From Bacillus sp. DNRA2 (GTDB taxonomy: Bacteria > Bacillota > Bacilli > Bacillales > Cytobacillaceae), in contig NZ_JABAIT010000009.1 of NCBI RefSeq assembly GCF_012843265.1, forward strand, positions 62,001 through 126,000: DNA of 64,000 nt. The letters are read 5' to 3'. Each line of letters opens with the position of its first letter. The stretch's first letter is position 1. The translations under genes were made by a program, and so were the position numbers. The notes beneath the pieces were generated by a model, which saw only the letters and a program-made list of their open reading frames with translations, made no database searches and was not told the origin of the DNA. Positions 57,609 to 64,000 of the stretch are shown one piece after another.

Positions 57609-58439
57609 TCAAGAATTTATACTAGGATATTGTTTTTTGACTATTTCAATATCCTCTCTGAATTTCGAATGAGTTGCATGGAATACATGTTCAAACACAT
57701 CACCCAATTCTTCTTCTAAAACCTTAATTCCTTCACCGGTGATTCCACCTTTAACACATACCTTTTCTTGTAATGTCGGCAATGTATAATAGCCATTTTT
57801 TAAAAGTTCACCAAGACCAATTAACATTTCACTGGCTAAAATATTGGCGGTTGCTTCGTTTATTTCTGTCTCCTTTACTGCAGCCGTAATAAAACGCTGC
57901 GTTAAATAGCTGAAAAAGGCTGGGCCACAACTGACAATATCAGAAGCAACTCGGGTAACCTTTTCGTCAATTTCGATCGGTACTGATATTTTTCGGAACA
58001 TGCGTTTTAGAGTTGACCGCCATTTTCCTGTGCATTGAGAACCAAAGGTAACCAAAGATACTCCTGCTTTAGCACGATTGGTGATGCTGGGAATAACTCG
58101 GGCAACTGAGCATGGAACGATTGCTTCAAGCTGATCAACACTTATCGGGCTTGTAATAGAAACCAGACATTTATCCTTTGAAATATAGGGTAATATATCT
58201 TGAATGACCTTGAAAATGTCATGTGGCTTCAGACATAAAAAGATTAGATCAGAGTTGTTTGCCACATCCTTATTCGTGGAAACAACAGAAATATCGTGAT
58301 ATTTATTTTTAAGCACCAATGCTTTTTTCATCGTTCTGTTTGTAATTGTTAAGGAAGATGGAGCGACCGCCGCTTGTTCTAGCATGGCTTCTGTTAAAAT
58401 CCTCCCCATATTTCCGATGCCGATAACACCAATTTTCAT
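57609..58439 (-). CDS. comER: ComER, pyrroline-5-carboxylate reductase-like protein
   Basis: A 276-residue protein with an N-terminal Rossmann motif 'KIGVIGIGNMGRILTEAML' (about residues 2-20) and a C-terminal ProC-like dimerisation domain with 'GGITGEGIKVLEEEL' near 240. ComER is related to ProC but is not needed for proline synthesis; it influences sporulation and competence in some Bacillus. ATG 58439 follows GGAGGAT. Divergent to comEA, as in B. subtilis. Confidence 0.93.
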   Translation of the reverse strand: MKIGVIGIGNMGRILTEAMLEQAAVAPSSLTITNRTMKKALVLKNKYHDISVVSTNKDVANNSDLIFLCLKPHDIFKVIQDILPYISKDKCLVSITSPISVDQLEAIVPCSVARVIPSITNRAKAGVSLVTFGSQCTGKWRSTLKRMFRKISVPIEIDEKVTRVASDIVSCGPAFFSYLTQRFITAAVKETEINEATANILASEMLIGLGELLKNGYYTLPTLQEKVCVKGGITGEGIKVLEEELGDVFEHVFHATHSKFREDIEIVKKQYPSINS

Positions 58440-58524
58440 GACTCTATCCTCCTTCATGAACAGGTTTCTCATATACCATATGAATAGATTTTCAAGAATA
58501 TAACTATGGAAAGGATGGTACAAG

Positions 58525-59151
58525 GTGAAAGAGTGGATAAAGGAAAATAAGCTTTACGCCTTTGGCGGTATGCTTGTGGTAGCTGTAATGGCTTATTATT
58601 ATTTATTTGCAAGTCCTGCTGTTACACTTCCTGTCACTGAGCCCAATATGCAAGAAACCGAGAGCAAAGCTAAAGTAAATGCAGTTGAAACAAATCCGGA
58701 AGAACGACAATCCCCGAAAATAATCATGATTGATATTAAGGGAGAGGTAATGAAACCAGGTGTATATCAAGCAACTGAAGGGGAACGTGTCCATGACTTA
58801 ATTAAACGTGCTGGTGGATTAACCGAAGGCGCGGACGATTCAAAAATTAATTTTGCCATGTATGTGAAAGATGAGATGATTCTTTATATTCCAGCTGTCG
58901 GTGAAGTGGTCAATGAAATACCTATACCAAGCGTAACAGGTGGGCAAACAGATGGCGAAAAAGTCAACATCAATACCGCTGATGCAGCCGGACTTGAAAC
59001 ACTCCCTGGGATTGGTCCGTCCAAATCGGCAGCAATTATCGAATACAGAGAGACAACTGGACCGTTTAAAACAATTGAAGACATTAAATCAATTAGTGGT
59101 ATTGGTGAAAAGACCTTTGAAAAATTAAAAGAAAAAATCACAATTGACTAA
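58525..59151 (+). CDS. comEA: Competence DNA receptor ComEA
   Basis: A 208-residue membrane-anchored dsDNA-binding protein for transformation. One N-terminal TM segment (about 8-27), a linker, an SLBB/oligomerisation domain ('IKGEVMKPGVYQATEGERVHD', shown in part, about 72-135) and a C-terminal helix-hairpin-helix domain ('LPGIGPSKSAAIIEYR', 'ISGIGEKTFEKLKEKI') are in order. The GTG start partly overlaps a weak ribosome binding site. Confidence 0.95.
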   Translation: MKEWIKENKLYAFGGMLVVAVMAYYYLFASPAVTLPVTEPNMQETESKAKVNAVETNPEERQSPKIIMIDIKGEVMKPGVYQATEGERVHDLIKRAGGLTEGADDSKINFAMYVKDEMILYIPAVGEVVNEIPIPSVTGGQTDGEKVNINTADAAGLETLPGIGPSKSAAIIEYRETTGPFKTIEDIKSISGIGEKTFEKLKEKITID

Positions 59152-59250
59152 TTTTTCGCTGATTGACGGGCGTATCCCTTGGCATTACACTAATAAAGAG
59201 ATGTTGACGAGCAGAATAGGTATGATATTTTCAAAAGGAGCAAGGAACTT

Positions 59251-59679
59251 ATGTCAAGAAAAAGCTGGGATCGATATTTTATGGACATCGCCAATGTTGT
59301 GGCGACACGGGGAACGTGTAATCGTTTAAAAGTCGGTTGTGTAATCGTGAAAGATAAGCATATTGTCTCTACTGGATATAATGGTTCGATTCACGGTCAT
59401 GAACATTGTGAAGAGGTAGGCTGTTTGCTAAATGAAGAAGGTCGTTGTATTAGATGTTTACATGCAGAGGAAAACAGTGTTTTGCATGCCGAAAGAGCAG
59501 ATTTAAAAGGTGCTACTGCTTATGTGACGCATGAACCCTGTGAAAAATGTGCAAAAACATTGGCACAAGCAGGTATTGTAAGAATTGTATTTGAAAATGA
59601 ATATCCAAATAAGTGGAATGAGCATTTCTTAAAAAATATCGAAGTGGTTCACCTAGTTGAAGGAACAAAAGAGGAATAA
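59251..59679 (+). CDS. comEB: ComEB, dCMP deaminase family protein
   Basis: A 142-residue zinc-dependent deoxycytidylate deaminase-like protein. The zinc site is 'CLHAEENSVL' (HAE, near residues 70-79) and 'HEPCEKCAKTL' (PCxxC, near 98-108). It is dispensable for transformation but conserved in the comE operon. The ATG has AAAAGGAG upstream. Confidence 0.94.
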   Translation: MSRKSWDRYFMDIANVVATRGTCNRLKVGCVIVKDKHIVSTGYNGSIHGHEHCEEVGCLLNEEGRCIRCLHAEENSVLHAERADLKGATAYVTHEPCEKCAKTLAQAGIVRIVFENEYPNKWNEHFLKNIEVVHLVEGTKEE

Positions 59680-59769
59680 TATGAAATCTTTGCGGGATGA
59701 AGATGCTTGTGCCAGAGTAATGGACAAGCACCTTCATCGCTTTGGTATAAATAATGGAGGATCATGCTA

Positions 59770-62085
59770 ATGAAAGGAAAAGGTATTTATCTGGCCATAG
59801 CCGCCCTTATAGGAATATTAAGCGCTTTAGAAAGTGATCGATTAATGGTATTGCTGATGCTGTTTTATCTATATTTTCTTTATCGTTTCAAATCAATGAC
59901 CCAGCTTCACCTGTTCCTATTTGTGTTAGTATTTATCATTTATAGTGGTGTTGGTTTTTGGGCGAGCATCCACAATAAAACGGAGTTAACAGGCTCAGAA
60001 CAGAGTGTACAAGTGCAGCTTTTGCAAACAGATTTCAATGGTGATGTGTTGCTCATTAACGGAATCGAGCAAACAACACATGAAAAACTTCTGATTCGTT
60101 ATCGAATACATTCGCCCCAAGAAAAAGCTCTCCTGAAAAGTGAACTCCGATACGGTTTCATCTGTAGTTTATCTGGAACACTAGAACCTCCATCACCTTC
60201 TAAAAATCCCAATGTCTTTAACTACCAGCAGTATTTATTCACCAAGCAAATTTATTGGATTTTCAACGTAAATTCTATACCACCAGGAAACTGCCAGGCG
60301 ACAAGTCCAACATTCTTTTCCTTAATGGATCAAATTCGCACCGCCGGGATAAATTACGTATCTAAGTATTTTCCAGAGCCAACTGCATCACTCGCCATAG
60401 CCCTACTATTTGGTGATCAAAGCTATATGAATAGTGAAATAGTTACTGCTTATCAGAAAATTGGTATCGTTCATTTGTTGGCAATTTCCGGCTTGCAAGT
60501 TACATTGTTAACTGGGGTACTTTTCTACATTGGCTTAAGAATCGGAATGGTTCGAGAAAAAATGATCACAATTTTAATGGTATTTCTTCCTTTATACGCT
60601 ATATTGACTGGTGCAACACCTTCTGTGGTTAGAGCAGTGATGATGATGCTCGTCATTCTCATCAGCTTAAAGTGGGGAGGTCGGCGCTTAAACCCCTTAG
60701 ATGCATTGTGCTGTGCTTTTTTAATTTTAGTGTTGTGTTCACCCTATCTTATTTATGATATTGGTTTTCAACTTTCATTTAGTGCATGTGTCGCTTTATT
60801 GCTTTCTACACCGTATATATTTACAAATGAAGCGGGAATAAGCCAATTGATTTTAACTTCATATATTGCTCAGCTTGCGACGCTCCCGATAATCTTGGTT
60901 CATTTCTTTGAAGTTTCTCTTCTTTCCATCGCAGCAAACTTATTGTTTGTTCCGTTTTTTTCTGTATTTCTTACTCCATTTTTCTTTATAGTCTTTGTGT
61001 TGCATCCTTTCTTAGCGTTTATCATTAATCCCTTACTTTGGGCAACAAATAAATTAATCATGATTGTTAATGATGGAATAAACATGATTTCTGCTTTGCC
61101 CTTTCATATGATGATATTAGGCAAGCCAGGAAAATTCCTTCTGCTATTATTATCTGTCTCGATTTTAGTGATTTTTTACAAGTTGGAAAAAGACAATTTC
61201 AACAGACTTCAAAACAGTTTGCTGATTGTGATACCTCTTGTTGTTATAGCGGTGATTCAAAATTGGTCTCCTTATGGAGAAGTGACCTTCATCGATGTCG
61301 GACAAGGTGATGCGATTTTAGTAAAATTACCCTTTAACAAAGGAACTTATTTAATTGATACTGGTGGTAATCCGCCTTTTGGTGGTGATACATGGCAGCA
61401 AAAACGTACGAACTTTGAGGTTGGCAAAGATATTATTGTTCCTTATTTAAAAAGTAAAGGGATTTCAACGCTTGATAAATTGATTCTTACTCATGGTGAT
61501 ATGGACCATGTGGGTGGTACAAGTGCTGTCATAGAAGAATTATCGATCACGGAGATATTACTGCCTAAAGTGAAAGCTCAATCAGATATTGAACTTGAAA
61601 TCGTACGAAAAGCGAATCAAAAGGGAATTCCGATTCATTATGTATATGAAGGGAAGCAATGGGGGGATGACGGGTCCTTGTTTAAGGTGTTAGCACCTGC
61701 GGGTTCCGGTGTTGAGCTTGACAAAAATAATCAATCCATTGTGCTCTATGCTAAGATCGGTGGATTAACATGGTTGTTTACCGGAGATATAGAGGAAACA
61801 GGTGAAATGGAGCTAGCTGAAAATTATCCTTTCATCGATGTGGATGTATTAAAGGTGGGACATCACGGTAGCAAGACATCTTCATCTGAGGAATTGTTAC
61901 AACAGTTTCAGCCTGAAATAGCGGTAATTTCAGTTGGCGAAGGCAATCGCTATGGTCATCCACATGGTAGTGTTTTGACACGATTGGCGTCGCATCAAAT
62001 GACTATATATAGAACTGATAAAAACGGAGCAATTTCCTATTTTTTTAAAAACGGACCAGGAACTTTTTCAGTGATGCTTCCATAG
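59770..62085 (+). CDS. comEC: Competence DNA-uptake channel ComEC
   Basis: A 771-residue membrane protein forming the channel for transforming ssDNA. The N-terminal part has two TM segments and an OB-fold-like domain (DUF4131). The Competence domain (about 210-480) has many TMs and 'HLLAISGLQVTLLTGVLFYIG', shown in part. The C-terminal metallo-beta-lactamase domain has 'THGDMDHVGG' near 577 and 'KVGHHGSKTSS' near 697. ATG 59770 is 9 nt after GGAGG. Confidence 0.95.
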   Translation: MKGKGIYLAIAALIGILSALESDRLMVLLMLFYLYFLYRFKSMTQLHLFLFVLVFIIYSGVGFWASIHNKTELTGSEQSVQVQLLQTDFNGDVLLINGIEQTTHEKLLIRYRIHSPQEKALLKSELRYGFICSLSGTLEPPSPSKNPNVFNYQQYLFTKQIYWIFNVNSIPPGNCQATSPTFFSLMDQIRTAGINYVSKYFPEPTASLAIALLFGDQSYMNSEIVTAYQKIGIVHLLAISGLQVTLLTGVLFYIGLRIGMVREKMITILMVFLPLYAILTGATPSVVRAVMMMLVILISLKWGGRRLNPLDALCCAFLILVLCSPYLIYDIGFQLSFSACVALLLSTPYIFTNEAGISQLILTSYIAQLATLPIILVHFFEVSLLSIAANLLFVPFFSVFLTPFFFIVFVLHPFLAFIINPLLWATNKLIMIVNDGINMISALPFHMMILGKPGKFLLLLLSVSILVIFYKLEKDNFNRLQNSLLIVIPLVVIAVIQNWSPYGEVTFIDVGQGDAILVKLPFNKGTYLIDTGGNPPFGGDTWQQKRTNFEVGKDIIVPYLKSKGISTLDKLILTHGDMDHVGGTSAVIEELSITEILLPKVKAQSDIELEIVRKANQKGIPIHYVYEGKQWGDDGSLFKVLAPAGSGVELDKNNQSIVLYAKIGGLTWLFTGDIEETGEMELAENYPFIDVDVLKVGHHGSKTSSSEELLQQFQPEIAVISVGEGNRYGHPHGSVLTRLASHQMTIYRTDKNGAISYFFKNGPGTFSVMLP

Positions 62086-62130
62086 TATAATGTAAATCAC
62101 GCCAATAACCCCTAAAGACCAGCTAGTAAA

Positions 62131-62160
62131 AAAGAAAAAGACTGCATCATAAATGCAGTC
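62131..62160 (-). terminator. Intrinsic terminator of yqzM
   Basis: GACTGCAT and ATGCAGTC pair perfectly; the A-rich run at 62131-62139 gives the T-tract on the minus strand. A weaker role for comEC on the plus strand is possible. Confidence 0.8.
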
Positions 62161-62188
62161 TAAAAAGTGATACTATGTAGCGGTCGAA

Positions 62189-62320
62189 TTAAGATCCGAC
62201 AACATCTATAATTGTTGCAATGATAAAAAGTGTTGCGAAAAATCCGAATGATACGAAGAACCCCATACCTGAGTCGAGAGCATCATTACGTTTGTCGACA
62301 AGCTTTTCAAATTCGTTCAC
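62189..62320 (-). CDS. yqzM: Small membrane protein YqzM
   Basis: A 43-residue protein starting MNEFEKLVDKRNDALDSGMG, with a single transmembrane segment in the second half ('FFATLFIIATIIDVVGS'). It matches B. subtilis YqzM in sequence pattern and in position between comEC and holA. The GTG start at 62320 follows GGGGAGGGA. Function unknown. Confidence 0.85.
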   Translation of the reverse strand: MNEFEKLVDKRNDALDSGMGFFVSFGFFATLFIIATIIDVVGS

Positions 62321-62637
62321 ATTAATCCCTCCCCTATATCATTTTTTAGTATAAGCTAAACATTCAAAAAAATCTAGAGTTCTCTTTTCACTTCCTTTAC
62401 TGACAAGAGTTGTCACAAATAGTTCACCCGAATTTCGTTAAAAATATCATTACAAACGTGATACCGTCGTAAAGTAAGATCCTAGGCCTTATGTTTACGA
62501 CGTTTATTATAAAAAAGGGGATTGGCAAATAACGGATTTGTCAATTCCCTCCCTCCAATGCACTTGTCAAATTGCGTTAGCTTCTTTACGATAGTGAGAG
62601 GCAGTTTATTTTTGGAAAGTGATCGGAGAGAGACTCA
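62321..62637. other. Intergenic region yqzM-holA
   Basis: No gene is seen. It should hold the divergent promoters of yqzM and holA. A short imperfect dyad involving 'TTTACGACG' and 'CGTCGTAAA' (about 62463-62503) is visible; nothing else stands out. Confidence 0.5.
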
Positions 62638-63660
62638 GTGATTTTTGAAATTTGGAAGCAAATCAGAAAAAAACAAATTGCTCCTGTCTATTTATTATTT
62701 GGTGCAGAAACCTTTTTCATAAATGAAACAAAGCAATTATTAATGAACCATGTCTTAGCTGAAGATGAGTCTGATTTTAATTTGTCGAGCTATGATTTAG
62801 CGGAAACACCCATTGAGGAAGTATTGGAAGATGCTGAAACGTTACCCTTTTTAGGGGATAAGCGGCTAATATTTTTACATAATCCCGTGTTTCTTACAGC
62901 AGAAAAAACGAAGGAAAAGGTTGAACATAATCTTGCCAAACTTGAGGCATATTTAAAGGAACCGGCACCATATTCTGTGCTGGTATTTATTGCGCCCTAT
63001 GAGAAATTAGATGAGCGGAAAAAAGTAACAAAGGAATTAAAACGGGTTTCGGCGTTGTTTGAGGCAAAAAAACTCTCTCAGCCTGAATTAAAGCAATGGA
63101 TTCATGAACGGGCAACTGTCCAAGACATTCAAATAACTGATCAAGCTGCCGAACGAATGATAGAGCTAGTAGGGGCAAATTTATTTATGTTGGCTGGAGA
63201 AATGGACAAGCTGACATTATATGTTACCGATTCAAAATATATTGACGAAGAAATTGTTGAGAAATTGGTTGCAAAATCATTGGAACAAAATATATTTACT
63301 TTGATTGATAAAATTGTCGGACGAAACGTTGAAGGCGCGTTACGGATTTTTTATGATCTGTTAAAGCAAAATGAGGAACCACTTAAAATTTTAGCGATGA
63401 TTGTTGGGCAATTTAGGTTGATCTACCAGGTAAAAGAGCTTTCAAGACGGGGCTATGGTCAGCAACAAATGGCTAGTTTTCTCAAAATTCATCCATATCG
63501 GGTAAAGTTGGCAGCAGGGCATGCTCGAAGTTTCTCTGATGAAGAATTAACGCATATGATGCGTTTATTGGCTGATGCAGATTTCCAGATGAAAACTGGT
63601 GGAATGAATAAGGAAATGCTGATTGAATTGTTTTTGCTTCAATTAAACATGAAAAAATAA
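62638..63660 (+). CDS. holA: DNA polymerase III delta subunit
   Basis: A 340-residue clamp-loader subunit (YqeN in B. subtilis). The N-terminal AAA+-like domain lacks a functional Walker A, as expected for delta, and contains 'PVYLLFGAETFFINE' near residues 15-29 and 'LPFLGDKRLI' near 70. The C-terminal collar domain contains 'AMIVGQFRLIYQVK' near 257-270. The GTG start follows CGGAGAGAG. Confidence 0.94.
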   Translation: MIFEIWKQIRKKQIAPVYLLFGAETFFINETKQLLMNHVLAEDESDFNLSSYDLAETPIEEVLEDAETLPFLGDKRLIFLHNPVFLTAEKTKEKVEHNLAKLEAYLKEPAPYSVLVFIAPYEKLDERKKVTKELKRVSALFEAKKLSQPELKQWIHERATVQDIQITDQAAERMIELVGANLFMLAGEMDKLTLYVTDSKYIDEEIVEKLVAKSLEQNIFTLIDKIVGRNVEGALRIFYDLLKQNEEPLKILAMIVGQFRLIYQVKELSRRGYGQQQMASFLKIHPYRVKLAAGHARSFSDEELTHMMRLLADADFQMKTGGMNKEMLIELFLLQLNMKK

Positions 63661-63692
63661 AAAAACGACCTTTAATCGGGTCGTTTTTTTTA
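63661..63692. terminator. Bidirectional terminator between holA and rpsT
   Basis: AAAACGACC and GGTCGTTTT pair around 8 nt, with an A run before and eight T residues after; it serves both convergent genes. Confidence 0.92.
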
Positions 63693-63697
63693 TAACA

Positions 63698-63961
63698 TTA
63701 AGCGTTTAAAGAATTGATTTTCTTCGCTAAACGAGATTTCTTTCTTGCAGCAGCGTTTTTGTGGATTAAGCCTTTACCAGCAGCTTTGTCAAGCTTGCTT
63801 GCAGCTTCAGCAAAGTTTTGTGCAACAGCAGCATCATTGTTTACAACAGCAGCTTCTGTTTTCTTTACTGCAGTACGCATTGCAGATTTAACTTGAGTGT
63901 TTGCAGCATTTGCTTTTTCGCTAGTTTGTACGCGTTTGATAGCAGATTTAATATTTGGCAT
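63698..63961 (-). CDS. rpsT: 30S ribosomal protein S20
   Basis: An 87-residue, strongly basic, helical protein: '[20 protein letters not shown]' at the N-terminus, '[20 protein letters not shown]' near the end. S20 binds 16S rRNA early in 30S assembly. ATG 63961 follows GGAGGTG, so an upstream three-codon extension is not used. Confidence 0.97.
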   Translation of the reverse strand: MPNIKSAIKRVQTSEKANAANTQVKSAMRTAVKKTEAAVVNNDAAVAQNFAEAASKLDKAAGKGLIHKNAAARKKSRLAKKINSLNA

Positions 63962-64000
63962 TCCGTTCACCTCCTAAAAAGATCGAGATTATATCAACTC

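Noticed and set aside
59144-59329. A 61-codon frame overlapping comEA end and comEB start
   Set aside because: Overlaps the well-supported comEB start in another frame and lacks a ribosome binding site.

Overview
The window reads as a chromosome segment of a spore-forming member of the Bacillaceae. It is low in GC, has strong AGGAGG-type ribosome binding sites and frequent TTG/GTG starts, and its gene order follows the Bacillus subtilis spoVB-secDF-recJ-relA-hisS/aspS-alaS-greA-sigK-comE-rpsT region almost gene for gene. Sporulation genes (spoVB, sigK, sda), competence genes (comN, comER, comEA/EB/EC) and two T-box leaders support this. The genus cannot be fixed from the sequence. The pssA-psd-sda block beside sigK is unlike B. 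subtilis, and as far as I recall resembles other Bacillus lineages.

Region by region: 1-11.1 kb carries a YetF-type membrane protein, spoVB, comN, the fused secDF, recJ, apt, relA and dtd. 11.5-24.6 kb carries an SH3/amidase wall hydrolase, T-box-hisS-aspS, 6S RNA, tcdA, an orphan ABC-2 permease, rarA, cymR, the cysteine desulfurase yrvO, mnmA and a TPR protein. 24.6-42.7 kb carries recD2, three small yrr/yrz genes, an AI-2E family permease, T-box-alaS, ireB-like yrzL, ruvX, yrzB, mltG, the tRNA wobble-uridine set trmR-trhP1-trhP2, udk, greA, pbpI, yrrS and mtnN. 50.5-64 kb carries pssA, psd, sda with DnaA boxes, the yqeG-yqeM/nadD/aroE operon, the com genes, yqzM, holA and rpsT.

The main accessory feature is a 6,506-bp skin-like element (about 43524-50029) that interrupts sigK. 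The 5' part of sigK ends at codon 114 and the 3' part resumes in frame at 50034. Joining the two at the shared GAAATT core gives a 240-residue SigK. The core is flanked by dyads centred on the same GA dinucleotide, one pair for the rebuilt attB and another for attP. Next to the sigK 5' part lies a SpoIVCA-like large serine recombinase, overlapped by a small upstream gene. The rest of the element runs on the minus strand: a MerR-type regulator with the three Hg(II)-ligand cysteines and a textbook MerR promoter, followed by a 66-residue protein; an HNH-AP2 homing-type endonuclease; and a compact cassette of an Xre regulator, a coiled-coil protein, a 28-residue membrane microprotein, a small HTH protein and an 87-residue protein. 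Two gene-free, hairpin-rich stretches (about 46.15-47.05 and 49.44-49.99 kb) remain unexplained. By eye the element holds only two GATC and no GGCC sites, far fewer than its flanks, which suggests a phage or plasmid-like history.

Elsewhere the non-coding DNA is organised as T-box leaders, intrinsic terminators, and several different tandem families of roughly 52-58-bp dyad repeats placed just downstream of operon ends.
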